Source: a virus. Taken from it: 64,000 nt of DNA. This document shows positions 7,393 to 15,740 of this stretch, piece after piece. Location: positions 1-64,000 of the IMG/VR virus record IMGVR_UViG_3300024346_000016, one strand, 5' to 3'. A program made the translations under genes and the position numbers. The first letter of the stretch is position 1. Every line of letters starts with the position of its first letter. The notes under the pieces are model-generated. The model was given only the letters and a program-made list of their open reading frames with translations, had not been told where the DNA came from and did not search any database.

Positions 7393-7898
7393 AAGTCCTT
7401 TGGTTTAGGCAAGCTTATTACCTGATCTGTCAAAATTTCAGTAGAAGCAATAACTTGCCAAGTTTTAATTTGATCATTCCATTCAATACTAGCGTTTGGA
7501 TAGTCTGATACAGTATAGCTTGAAATATTACCTGTTAAAAAGTCCAGCCAGTGATATGCATGTAATTTATCAACCAATCGTGGATCATCTTGAATATTTT
7601 TAAGATCTTCGGGTGTAGCATCAGAGTTAGACTCAAGCAAGTCATTTCTTAAATCATTAACCAGCTTATCCATCTCAGAATTTAATTGCTTTAATTTGAT
7701 TGGATTGGTCTGAATTGTATTTGAAAATGCTGGTGCTAAACTAAATACAAGTTTTGCCTGTATCATATTTAAATCGTGTGCACAAACTGTTTCAATAGGT
7801 TCGCCTTGTAAAATTCTATTGGTAGCTATAATCTTAGGAAAACCTTCGACTGGGTCAAGCTGTATTTTAACTTTATTTGTAATTCCAATATTAAACAT
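7389..7898 (-). CDS. Small SET-domain-like protein between gp46 and gp47
   Basis: 169 residues if started at the ATG at 7898, which overlaps the gp47 stop by 8 bases; an earlier ATG at 7934 would overlap by 44 bases and is less likely. The N-terminal GFPKIIATNRILQGEPIE resembles the first SET strand pair (G.G..A...I..GE.I), and the C-terminal SDYPNASIEW...VIASTEILTDQVISL resembles the NHS..PNA......A...I..G..L block. The usual NHS is replaced and no final catalytic tyrosine segment follows, so activity as a lysine methyltransferase is uncertain. Its position inside the gp46/gp47 pair suggests a recombination-linked role. The call is tentative. Confidence 0.6.
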   Translation of the reverse strand: MFNIGITNKVKIQLDPVEGFPKIIATNRILQGEPIETVCAHDLNMIQAKLVFSLAPAFSNTIQTNPIKLKQLNSEMDKLVNDLRNDLLESNSDATPEDLKNIQDDPRLVDKLHAYHWLDFLTGNISSYTVSDYPNASIEWNDQIKTWQVIASTEILTDQVISLPKPKDL

Positions 7899-9015
7899 AG
7901 TCTTTATCTTGTTTTGCTCTTTCCTGTATTTCAAAGAATTTTGTAATAAGATCCTTTTTCATAAGTGGAGTGTATTGTTTTGAATTTAAGTAAGTTTTAA
8001 AAATTTCAAACGCATCAAACTTATCTGAACTTGATAGGTCTAACAAAATATCAGCCGGCTTAGCTTCGGATGAATCACTACTTGTATAGGTAAAAAATTC
8101 AATTTTTCTATATTTTATCTGCTCTAATACAGCTAAGAACTGACTAAGCGGAATTTTATTAGATAGATTAATCTCAATCATAACATCAACAAAATTATTG
8201 GTTAATAATCCTTTTAGCTGATCAATATTCATATCTAATAACTCGCATATATCGTATTTGACATAATTTGGCGATGTTAGGTTTTCAATAAAGGTTTCTG
8301 CATAATTGTTTTTAGCATCTATTATGTAGTACCCCTTAGCGTTCCCTCGATCACCACGGTCCATCTGGTAGGGCGTTCCGGTATACAATATATTATCTTG
8401 TTCTTGTCTGTGATGGATGTGGCCAGAGTAAACCCTGTTATACTGGGATAGGGCGGTAATTTCTAATCCATGTTCAACCTTGGTCCATCTATTAAATTTA
8501 AGACCCTTGATATCTGCATGACATACAATACGATTACACATACCTGCATAGTCTGCAACATGGCCGCCTAGAGTTTTAGTATCTTCAACCCAAGGTAGCA
8601 TTAGCCAATTCTCAGTTTCGTTAATTGTTAAAATCTCTGGGCTCTCAAATACATGGATATTTTCAGCAAGGTGTTTTAGGTGGCGAACTGAGTTGACTTG
8701 ATTTGAATCTTTATAATAGACATCGTGATTACCTAATATAATAAAGACGCCTCTTTTAAATATTTTAGCTAGATTTTCAAAAATTTCCATTGAATCATTT
8801 TGAATTCTAACATTAATCGATTCTCTAGAATGAAAAATATCGCCCTCTAAAATAAGAATATCTGTTTCTGGATTAAATCCGTTTTCAGCTGCAGTTTTTG
8901 GTAAAACTTCCAATAAAAATTCTTTTTGAATATCTGCCCACTCTACAGAATTGTTTCTAATTCCAAGATGGAGATCACCTACTAAAAAGATTTTGTCTAT
9001 ATTGTTTAACTTCAT
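7891..9015 (-). CDS. gp47: Recombination endonuclease subunit gp47 (SbcD/Mre11-like)
   Basis: 374 residues, near T4 gp47 (339). It is the metallophosphoesterase nuclease of the gp46/47 complex. All motifs are visible in order: GDLHLG (residues 13-18), GDIFHSRE (about 59), GNHDVYY (about 94), a VCHAD motif and SGHIHH for the metal-binding histidines, then a capping domain. It overlaps the upstream gene by one base and the downstream SET-like gene by 8 bases, so the set is co-translated. Confidence 0.95.
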   Translation of the reverse strand: MKLNNIDKIFLVGDLHLGIRNNSVEWADIQKEFLLEVLPKTAAENGFNPETDILILEGDIFHSRESINVRIQNDSMEIFENLAKIFKRGVFIILGNHDVYYKDSNQVNSVRHLKHLAENIHVFESPEILTINETENWLMLPWVEDTKTLGGHVADYAGMCNRIVCHADIKGLKFNRWTKVEHGLEITALSQYNRVYSGHIHHRQEQDNILYTGTPYQMDRGDRGNAKGYYIIDAKNNYAETFIENLTSPNYVKYDICELLDMNIDQLKGLLTNNFVDVMIEINLSNKIPLSQFLAVLEQIKYRKIEFFTYTSSDSSEAKPADILLDLSSSDKFDAFEIFKTYLNSKQYTPLMKKDLITKFFEIQERAKQDKDYV

Positions 9016-9671
9016 TAAAATAACTTTTTAAATCGAACCTTACCGTCTAGTATTCCAAATTTATTATTAAGTTCCAATAAAAGAACCTCTTTATGTTCGT
9101 ATTCCATTGATTCAAATAGTCTTTTAAAATCTAGTTGAGAAATCATTGACACAAAATCTAATACATCAATAGGTCCAATAAATGTTGTTTTTCTATTAGT
9201 TCTAACCAGTTCGCATAGTCTAGCAAACGCTAGATTTAATTCAGGTTTAGTAAATTTGCGACCCTGTGAAGATATTTCCATTAAGCCAACCATAACTTCA
9301 TCGGCTAGTGCAATATTATTTAGGTCTCGTTCGATAATCATCTTATCAGTATATCGATCAAATGACGCTGCATCCAGTAGATGACTATCAGTATGACTTG
9401 GATCTAACCTAATTCCATTGTTTTGATAAATTTCATCGCTACCACCATCTCCACTATTCCAAGAGTTATTAAAGATTTTATCTTCTCTCTTTAATTTTAA
9501 GTGTTGTTGATACCTTGCTTCATCACCATCATCAATTTCAGAGTCGTCAGCTGAATCAATTTCTTCAAAATCGTCGTGACTAGTGACTTCACTATCTTCT
9601 CCATCTAAGGCTGACCAATTGTCGCCTTCGTTTGTAAATAGTTCTTCCTCTTTAACTTTTTTCTTCCACAT
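9015..9671 (-). CDS. Hypothetical protein in replication operon
   Basis: 218 residues. The first 70 residues are highly acidic and low-complexity (DDFEEIDSADDSEIDDGDE); the C-terminal 130 look like a helical domain (FTKPELNLAFARLCELV; LDFKRLFESMEYEHKEVLLLEL). No family is recognised. It sits between the gp41 helicase and gp47, overlapping gp47 by one base, so a helicase or recombination accessory role is plausible. Its length is like that of T4 helicase loader gp59, but I see no sequence resemblance. Confidence 0.75.
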   Translation of the reverse strand: MWKKKVKEEELFTNEGDNWSALDGEDSEVTSHDDFEEIDSADDSEIDDGDEARYQQHLKLKREDKIFNNSWNSGDGGSDEIYQNNGIRLDPSHTDSHLLDAASFDRYTDKMIIERDLNNIALADEVMVGLMEISSQGRKFTKPELNLAFARLCELVRTNRKTTFIGPIDVLDFVSMISQLDFKRLFESMEYEHKEVLLLELNNKFGILDGKVRFKKLF

Positions 9672-9688
9672 AACTTATTGTAGTTTTT

Positions 9689-11176
9689 TTATAAATTTTC
9701 TAAAATGTCGCTATGTTCTCCAAACTGCTTGATGGTAGGCGCAATGGTTAACTGCGGTTTAGGCTGGACATTTGCATACTGTAGACGTAGATCATCTTCG
9801 ATTGCAGAAATATCATCGTCATCTGAGTAGTATTCGCTAGCTGGATCAGTTTCTTCGACAAGTCTAGAGAAATCGTAATTCATTCGATACATTTTAAAGC
9901 TTTCCGTATAGCCTTCATCACGGTTAGCAATAACCTTAATTTTAATTCGTTTTTCCATTGGACCTCGCATCAATCCATAAAGAGAATCAACTGTATGGAC
10001 AAGACCAAATGATTCTGCAATATCTGACATTCCAATATTTTGATCATCTACCGCATCACGTTTAATTTGAGTTGCAGTAATAATAGTCCATTCATTTCGT
10101 TGAGCAACTGCTCTTAGTTCTTCAGAAATTACTTTGATTTTCTCGTAAGTATTTCCCTGCTCACGCATAGGTCTCATTAAATTAATATAGTCAACTATTA
10201 TAATTTGCATGTGTTGACCTGTACTTTCCTGTACCTTTAGGAAATAATTCTCAATATCAACAGCGGTTGCACTACCTGTTGCAAACTCTTTAATCCAAAG
10301 TTCTCCAGGATTGGAGCCGCTCTGTTTAAATTGTTCGATTTTAGCCTCAATTAATTGAGTGCGATCTGCTGAAGTAATATCATTATAGTGATTAGATTGA
10401 ATATTTAAGATATTCGAACCTAGTCGTTTCATATATTTAGTATCGGATAATTCTAGTGTTGCAACTCCAGTTTGACAACCTGTCATAAATGCACGAGCTG
10501 CAATATTAGAAAGAACCATGGATTTACCAACTTTAGGTCTACCTTGGAAAACAACTAGGGTTTTAGGGTTCCAGCCGCCGCCTTGCGTTTTATCAAGAAA
10601 AGGAAATCCAGTTGGAGTACCTATTTTAGAAACTTGAACGTGATCTACCGCATTAAAGAAGTTTAGACCAGATTCAGCATTACTAAAAGAAACATTTAGG
10701 TTTGTATTTAGCTTAGTCCTAACTTGATCTGTAATAATATTAACATTCTCTGGACTAATTTCAGTAGTCTTTAAAAATGATAAAATATCAATAATTGAAG
10801 AGTTAAGATTCTTAATTAAAATAAACGACTTTGTATATTTAGTTAAGAATTCATAATTGTATTCTCCTAAGTTTACACTCAATAGAGTATCAAAATGCTC
10901 GTCAGATATTTCATAACTAGCTAGGTTAAGTAGTTGACGAATTTCTGTTTTAGACGGAACTTTATGATATTCTTTATAATAGTTTTTTACTACTTTAAAG
11001 ATATTACCAAGATCATCATTATTGAAGTATTGGGTCTTCATTTTAGGAATTACTTCCCGTATATCAAGAGCCTCCACATTCTTTGGGCGAATTAGTGTTT
11101 CGTTATTATCATCCATTAGAATGAAGTTAAGAATAACTTTCTCCAGTAACTCAATATTTTCTTTAAAGTCTATCAT
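9689..11176 (-). CDS. gp41: Replicative DNA helicase gp41 (DnaB-type)
   Basis: 495 residues, near T4 gp41 (475). It unwinds DNA ahead of the fork as a hexamer on the lagging strand. An N-terminal helical domain of about 160 residues precedes a RecA-fold domain with GTPTGFPFLD, Walker A FQGRPKVGKSM near residue 215, Walker B IIIVDYINLM near 327, and the later EELRAVAQRNEWTIITATQ motif with its polar sensor residues. It is followed at once by minus-strand recombination genes, as in T4-like cores where helicase and UvsX genes are close. Confidence 0.93.
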   Translation of the reverse strand: MIDFKENIELLEKVILNFILMDDNNETLIRPKNVEALDIREVIPKMKTQYFNNDDLGNIFKVVKNYYKEYHKVPSKTEIRQLLNLASYEISDEHFDTLLSVNLGEYNYEFLTKYTKSFILIKNLNSSIIDILSFLKTTEISPENVNIITDQVRTKLNTNLNVSFSNAESGLNFFNAVDHVQVSKIGTPTGFPFLDKTQGGGWNPKTLVVFQGRPKVGKSMVLSNIAARAFMTGCQTGVATLELSDTKYMKRLGSNILNIQSNHYNDITSADRTQLIEAKIEQFKQSGSNPGELWIKEFATGSATAVDIENYFLKVQESTGQHMQIIIVDYINLMRPMREQGNTYEKIKVISEELRAVAQRNEWTIITATQIKRDAVDDQNIGMSDIAESFGLVHTVDSLYGLMRGPMEKRIKIKVIANRDEGYTESFKMYRMNYDFSRLVEETDPASEYYSDDDDISAIEDDLRLQYANVQPKPQLTIAPTIKQFGEHSDILENL

Positions 11177-11181
11177 ATTTT

Positions 11182-11526
11182 TTAGTTATACAGTTCGTTA
11201 AATACTGCTTTATTAATATACAAAAATTCTCCTCTTTTAATCAGAGTTTCTGCATCCATTAATTTTTTAATTACAATTCGTAGTTTATCTTTGAAACCTG
11301 GAGTTACCTCGTTTTCATTAAATACATACTTAAGGGTTTTTGCTGAAAATTTTAAATCAGCTGGATTGAAGTTTTTATCCTTTATTTCACAAACCTTAAT
11401 AATATATTGAATAATATCAACCATAAAATCAGTTTCGGTTGGATATGACGGAAGTACTCTGTGTAAACCTAACTCATATTTAATTGGAAGCTCCGACTTA
11501 AGTTTAAAACTAATCTTCGGCTCCAT
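11182..11526 (-). CDS. Hypothetical small protein between uvsX and gp41
   Basis: 114 residues, basic, with a helix-rich pattern (TETDFMVDIIQYIIKVCEI; DKLRIVIKKLMDAETLIKRGEFLYI) that resembles a winged-helix-type fold, but this is only an impression. It overlaps the end of uvsX by 17 bases and ends 5 bases before gp41, so it is embedded in the replication operon and probably co-expressed. T4 also has a 114-residue protein (gp40) at this point, but no sequence match is claimed. Confidence 0.7.
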   Translation of the reverse strand: MEPKISFKLKSELPIKYELGLHRVLPSYPTETDFMVDIIQYIIKVCEIKDKNFNPADLKFSAKTLKYVFNENEVTPGFKDKLRIVIKKLMDAETLIKRGEFLYINKAVFNELYN

Positions 11527-12703
11527 CTAAATCTGTAATTTCTGTTAGTTCATCAGTTTCCATATCGACAATACCGTCTTGAGTTTCAGGGAATTTAAAG
11601 GTTGGCTTAATAATGTTTTCATCAAGTTCATGTAGAACCTCATTTGTAAAAAGCCTAGCTGAGAAAAATTCTTTAACTGGAACGGCATCTCCATTGTGTC
11701 TTACAATATAAGTTTTTCCAAGTTTTTTAGGATAAAAATAGACAGCCTCTCCATTTAATTCAAATGGTGAAACAATTTCTTGCTCCTCTGGCTTCATCTT
11801 ATCAAACTCTTTTTGAGTTATAATTACGCCTCTGCCAACTCCACAGTTTTCCCAATTTACATATTGTTCTAATCCAACAAATGGATTCATACCTTTATGA
11901 AAAGAGATATGGAATTCAATATCAAGCGGACGGGCTAAACGATTCTTTTTGGTTTTACTGCGAACAATAATTCCAGTTGTAGTTTTGTTTTCGTCACGAA
12001 GTGTTCCTTTACTTAGCATTAAAATAATTGAAGCTGAAAACTCTGGACCACCTCCGCCTGACATACCCTTTGGCGTATATTGATCCATTGACGCATAGGT
12101 GTGATTTGTAAAAATGAATGGAACTTTATAATTCGAAAGATCTAGTGTTAAAGATTTAAAAAGAGATCGCATCTCCTTTGCACGAAGACCCATATCTGAA
12201 GCATTTTTACCTGCATCCATATCTCGTTTGCTCTTGTCTGTGTCTAACATTCCAACTGAGTCAACAAATAGCGCGATTTTAAGACCTGGATTTTCTTTGA
12301 TTGTGTCAATTAGGTCATTAATATAGAATTTTACCTCGCTAATAAGACCCATCCGTAGATATTTTAATTTAGAAAGGTCTACTCCAAATTTTACATAGTC
12401 ATGTGAATCGATTGCACCTTCGGTATCGATGTAGATAACCATGTAATCTTTTTTCTGTAATTCACGAACTGCATTTAAGCAGAGGAAGGTTTTACCAGCA
12501 CCAGAGTCTCCAGCAATTCCAATACTTCGAGTATTTGGATAACCTCCAAACAAGGAGCCGGACATTTGTGCGTTTAGTAAAAAGTTGCCTGTTGGAATAT
12601 ACTCCTCGATATCGGAGAAGCCACGAATTTCAATTTTAGATTTTACTTTCTTTTCAAGTAAATCATTAAATTTTGCGAATGCATCTAGTGTAGATTTTGC
12701 CAT
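11510..12703 (-). CDS. uvsX: UvsX RecA-like recombinase
   Basis: 397 residues, near T4 UvsX (391). It catalyses strand exchange for recombination and recombination-primed replication. Walker A GDSGAGKTFL is near residue 65, the catalytic Glu is in DTEGAIDS, Walker B IALFVDSVGML is near 148, and the DNA-binding loop region carries FTNHTYASMDQYTPKGMSGGGG. The C-terminus is acidic (DELTEITDLDGAED), as in the T4 protein. A stem-loop and no other clear promoter lie just upstream. The start ATG follows aggattaaatattt. Confidence 0.95.
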   Translation of the reverse strand: MAKSTLDAFAKFNDLLEKKVKSKIEIRGFSDIEEYIPTGNFLLNAQMSGSLFGGYPNTRSIGIAGDSGAGKTFLCLNAVRELQKKDYMVIYIDTEGAIDSHDYVKFGVDLSKLKYLRMGLISEVKFYINDLIDTIKENPGLKIALFVDSVGMLDTDKSKRDMDAGKNASDMGLRAKEMRSLFKSLTLDLSNYKVPFIFTNHTYASMDQYTPKGMSGGGGPEFSASIILMLSKGTLRDENKTTTGIIVRSKTKKNRLARPLDIEFHISFHKGMNPFVGLEQYVNWENCGVGRGVIITQKEFDKMKPEEQEIVSPFELNGEAVYFYPKKLGKTYIVRHNGDAVPVKEFFSARLFTNEVLHELDENIIKPTFKFPETQDGIVDMETDELTEITDLDGAED

Positions 12704-12713
12704 AAATATTTAA

Positions 12714-12756
12714 TCCTTTTGTTATATCCTCTTTTACACAGAAGGGGATAAAGGAT
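12714..12756 (-). other. Stem-loop in the leader just ahead of uvsX
   Basis: On the minus strand, AUCCUUU pairs with AAAGGAU and an inner AUCC pairs with GGAU, with a six-base bulge and a 12-15 base loop. It fills the gap between the stop of the upstream 116-residue gene and the uvsX start. No U-tract follows, so it is more likely an RNA-processing or translation-control element than a terminator. Confidence 0.4.
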
Positions 12757-12757
12757 C

Positions 12758-13108
12758 TTAGGCAAAGTATGATATAGTTAGGAAGCTTGCAGCAAGTAAT
12801 TTTGAATTTGAATGCTCGCCTTGCATTACTTTATAGAAAGGTACTCTGGTTAAATCTGAGTCGGTTTTTAGCCCGCTAACATTAACAGCAAAACACAGGT
12901 CCTTGTCTATTTTTCCTAATTTAAATATTCTAGATTGTTCTAAGTCTTCTACCCCAATCTCTTGATACATGCGTTTGATTGCAGAAAAACTCGACGCATC
13001 TTTAGCATGATCAATTTTTATTGTAACTGGTTCGCCATCTGGCCTACAGTAAATTGCTCGTATTTTTTCTGAATCCGAGACTTCAATTGGTAAAATAATT
13101 AGCTCCAC
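12758..13108 (-). CDS. Hypothetical protein
   Basis: 116 residues, alpha/beta character (ELIILPIEVSDSEKIRAIYC; FYKVMQGEHSNSKLLAASFLTISYF). No family is recognised. It overlaps the upstream 196-residue gene by one base, so the polymerase fragment, the 196-residue gene and this gene form one coupled string. Function cannot be inferred beyond probable involvement in replication or early metabolism. Confidence 0.7.
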   Translation of the reverse strand: MELIILPIEVSDSEKIRAIYCRPDGEPVTIKIDHAKDASSFSAIKRMYQEIGVEDLEQSRIFKLGKIDKDLCFAVNVSGLKTDSDLTRVPFYKVMQGEHSNSKLLAASFLTISYFA

Positions 13109-13698
13109 TATTTAGAATCAAGTTTTTTCAGCAAGGCATCTTTAATATGATCTGCTGTTATTTGATTATTTATATGGTTTGCTAACTCTGTTAAAAATTC
13201 TGACTTGTTCTGTGAGTTTTTATACATCATCTTCAATAAGTTAAGTGAAGGCAAGTTTACTCTTAAATTTAGGTTTAGTAAAGACTCCTCAGTCGCAAAC
13301 ATTTCAAAGATGCCTGCAGATTTTAACGTAGCTTGGACCTCAGCTTGGACAGGTTGACTAACTTTAGGTAAGGCTTCCGCATTAGTTATGTTTGGATCAA
13401 TTACTGGCCCTCTAATAGACATACATTCGGCTCTAGTTAAAGCTTCTTGTCCATCCATAATTGCCATTAATTTAGTATTAAGTTCTTCTAAACTTATGCT
13501 AGATCCATCGGCTAATTTTACAGCCATTAGGCCTCCTCTACTAAATACGTCAACTACCTTGGTAATGGTTGACATTTTGGTATTATCTGGGGTATTTACC
13601 CATTGGTAATCTTTGCCCATAATAAAATCTCTAGTTTGGGCGAGTGCATCAATATCGTACATATATTTGTTTATTTTGTTTTTTAACCATTTTATCAT
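13108..13698 (-). CDS. Hypothetical protein following the polymerase fragment
   Basis: 196 residues. An N-terminal basic helix (MIKWLKNKINKYMYDIDAL) is followed by a short beta-rich part with GGLMAVKLADGSSISLEELNTKL and a helical C-terminal half. No family is recognised. It shows neither the missing polymerase motifs (KxxxNSxYG, DTDS) nor homing-endonuclease motifs (GIY-YIG, LAGLIDADG, HNH). It starts inside the stop codon of the polymerase gene (TAATG overlap), so it is translated right after it. Confidence 0.7.
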   Translation of the reverse strand: MIKWLKNKINKYMYDIDALAQTRDFIMGKDYQWVNTPDNTKMSTITKVVDVFSRGGLMAVKLADGSSISLEELNTKLMAIMDGQEALTRAECMSIRGPVIDPNITNAEALPKVSQPVQAEVQATLKSAGIFEMFATEESLLNLNLRVNLPSLNLLKMMYKNSQNKSEFLTELANHINNQITADHIKDALLKKLDSK

Positions 13699-15077
13699 TA
13701 TTGCGCGGCTTTTTTCGCTGCCTGTTTTAATTCAGTAATATGCCCTTTAATACCCATACGTCGATCGTACATTTGCTTTAGTATAACTCGAGCAGCTGAG
13801 TCTTTCTTCTTAGTAAAAAGGGTACCATTTTTTGTATAAATTTCATCCTCTTTAAGAATATGACCAGGTTTCATTTTACCTAAGTATGTATCAGGAGAAA
13901 TATTAAACTGGATTTGCACGTTAGGGTACATTGACGAAAAGTCAAAGCATGAAACATATTTATGGTGACCTGGAATAGGCTTACTTACATAGGCACCTTC
14001 GTATGTTACCTGTTCGGCTAACTCTCTTTTGTCTGAGGCCATTTTCTTACCATCTCGTAAAAAGTGGCGACACATTAGGGATTCTGTAATAAACACTGCA
14101 CTAAAGACTTTTGATACATCAACTTGTGCAGTTTTGGAAATAGCAAAGGCTACATCAAGTAGACTTAGCTTATCTTCAATTAATTTAACAAGCATTACGT
14201 CAATTGCGTTATACTTTACGAAGTTTTCAACATCTTGTTGAGCTTCCATCATTGAACCATATTCGTGATGTAATTTACTTACTCCAAGCACTAATTGAGA
14301 AATATAATCAAGCTTATAATTTTCAACAACTTTAATTGGCTTAAGGTTCATAAACACTTCAAGATAATCGAGTAGACCTAAGTGAACTGGAGCTTGACCT
14401 TTACCGATTAGCCTATCACAAACCATAGATTCCATTGGTTTAATATTAAGGCGCTTACAACGATTAATTAGGTATTTCCAGTCAAATTCAATTACATTCC
14501 AACCTGTAATAAATGGAAGCTTTGGAAGTATTCGATGGAAGAAGGTTGACATTAAGTCTTCTTCTTTCTCAAAAAACATATATTTAAGTGTAAATACCTG
14601 GCCTTGTGCACTTAGGTATTCATTAATCTCTGCTTCCATTTTAGAAATAGCTTCGTTATCTAGCTTTTTCATTGTGGATAAAATATAGGTTACATTATCT
14701 GGACCACAAAATGAAATTAAGTTTACTGGCATGGCAGCTTTGGCTGGATCAGGAAACTCGTTTGAAGTTAACTGAATCTCAATATCGAGAAAATATTTCT
14801 TTGGCGTATAGTCAGAATAGATTTGATCAAGCTCTTCTTTAGTAAAGCTGGTTTGAATAAGTTCTTCGATTCGGAAGCGGCTTAGCCATTTGCTTTTACC
14901 TTTATCAACAAATTTATTATCCCAATTTCGATACTCCGAAGGGCGACCCGTCAGCTTCCAATTGAATTGATCAGCATCGTGGATATGCTTTACTGCGTAT
15001 GCGATATTACCAGCTTCATCATAATATGAAACTACTAGTTTAGAATCTTCTTGTTTAAATTCAGAGCTTATTATCAT
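13698..15077 (-). CDS. gp43: Family-B DNA polymerase, N-terminal half only (exonuclease plus motif A)
   Basis: 459 residues against about 900 in T4 gp43. The proofreading motifs are intact: Exo I YFLDIEI (98-100 DIE), Exo II ITGWNVIEFD (about 190-199), Exo III YNAIDVMLV (289-297). Polymerase motif A is present as FDFSSMYPN (378-386). The protein then stops after QMYDRRMGIKGHITEL, in what should be the first fingers helix. The downstream motifs B (KxxxNSxYG) and C (DTDS) are absent from the whole window. The stop overlaps the next gene, so this is not a simple local frameshift. The missing half is presumably encoded elsewhere in the genome, as in T4 relatives with gp43A/gp43B. Confidence 0.9.
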   Translation of the reverse strand: MIISSEFKQEDSKLVVSYYDEAGNIAYAVKHIHDADQFNWKLTGRPSEYRNWDNKFVDKGKSKWLSRFRIEELIQTSFTKEELDQIYSDYTPKKYFLDIEIQLTSNEFPDPAKAAMPVNLISFCGPDNVTYILSTMKKLDNEAISKMEAEINEYLSAQGQVFTLKYMFFEKEEDLMSTFFHRILPKLPFITGWNVIEFDWKYLINRCKRLNIKPMESMVCDRLIGKGQAPVHLGLLDYLEVFMNLKPIKVVENYKLDYISQLVLGVSKLHHEYGSMMEAQQDVENFVKYNAIDVMLVKLIEDKLSLLDVAFAISKTAQVDVSKVFSAVFITESLMCRHFLRDGKKMASDKRELAEQVTYEGAYVSKPIPGHHKYVSCFDFSSMYPNVQIQFNISPDTYLGKMKPGHILKEDEIYTKNGTLFTKKKDSAARVILKQMYDRRMGIKGHITELKQAAKKAAQ

Positions 15078-15105
15078 TTTATCTTACTTTGGGTTAATAT
15101 ACCAA

Positions 15106-15594
15106 TTAATTTGTTCCAGTGGAACCAAATCCGCCAGAACCTCTGTCAGATTGTGTTGGAAATACCTCAGACTCATTTTCACACTCAATTAATTTTGCTT
15201 TAATAATTGGGGTAAGAATAAACTGTACAATTTTATCTCCTGGAGAAACTAGCGCATCTATTGTTCCACAATTATAGTGATGTAGATGGATCTCTCCTTG
15301 ATAATCGCAATCTACTACCTGGGCACCAACTTGGAGTCTCCTTTTTGTAGCAATTCCACTCTTATTGAATGCAATTAGTGCTGTATGTAAGGGTAATCTT
15401 GCACGAATGCCGCTTGGAATTAAAATGGCTTCGCCTGGCTCAAGTATTACGCCTTCAAAATCATTTGGAACAAAAAAGTCTATTCCAGCTGAACCGGGAG
15501 TTCCGTATTCGGGCGATTTAACGTCTCTAATCTTAATAAATCTAATTAATTCTCCTCTAGATAGAGGTTTTGGGGTTCTTTTCATTGAATTCAT
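15106..15594 (-). CDS. dut: dUTP diphosphatase (dUTPase)
   Basis: 162 residues from the ATG at 15594 (MNSMKRTPKPLSRG); a longer frame to 15675 adds a hydrophobic/basic leader that does not look like dUTPase and would occupy the divergent promoter region. It hydrolyses dUTP to dUMP. Motifs 1-5 of the trimeric family are visible: PGSAGIDFF, NKSGIATK, GVIDCDYQGE-like VVDCDYQGE, GDKIVQFIL and the C-terminal RGSGGFGST. It keeps uracil out of phage DNA and supplies dUMP. Confidence 0.93.
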   Translation of the reverse strand: MNSMKRTPKPLSRGELIRFIKIRDVKSPEYGTPGSAGIDFFVPNDFEGVILEPGEAILIPSGIRARLPLHTALIAFNKSGIATKRRLQVGAQVVDCDYQGEIHLHHYNCGTIDALVSPGDKIVQFILTPIIKAKLIECENESEVFPTQSDRGSGGFGSTGTN

Positions 15595-15710
15595 GGTGAG
15601 TAATTTGATTTTTCGTAATTTCTTATACTGTCTTAGATATACTAAGATCTTTGCGATGATAAATAATGATAGCAAAGGACAATCTAGACAAAATCTTGAG
15701 TCCGAAGTTA

Positions 15711-15720
15711 AATAAATAAC
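15711..15720 (+). promoter_or_regulatory. Candidate late promoter for tail sheath gene
   Basis: aataaataac lies 20 bases before the sheath ATG and matches the recurring late element exactly. It lies within the 146-base divergent gap between dut and the sheath gene. The same gap holds a small palindrome (cttagtatatctaag, about 15635-15655) that may serve the leftward genes. Confidence 0.65.
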
Positions 15721-15740
15721 TTAAAAATAGTAGGACCGAA

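Noticed and set aside
7899-7934. Longer start for the SET-like protein
   Set aside because: It would overlap gp47 by 44 bases, while the internal ATG gives the 8-base overlap typical of this operon.
13108-13698. The gene after the polymerase fragment as its C-terminal half or a homing endonuclease
   Set aside because: No motif B or C, and no GIY-YIG, LAGLIDADG or HNH motif is visible.
15595-15675. N-terminal extension of dUTPase
   Set aside because: The extra 27 residues do not fit the family and would occupy the divergent promoter gap; the ATG at 15594 is preferred.
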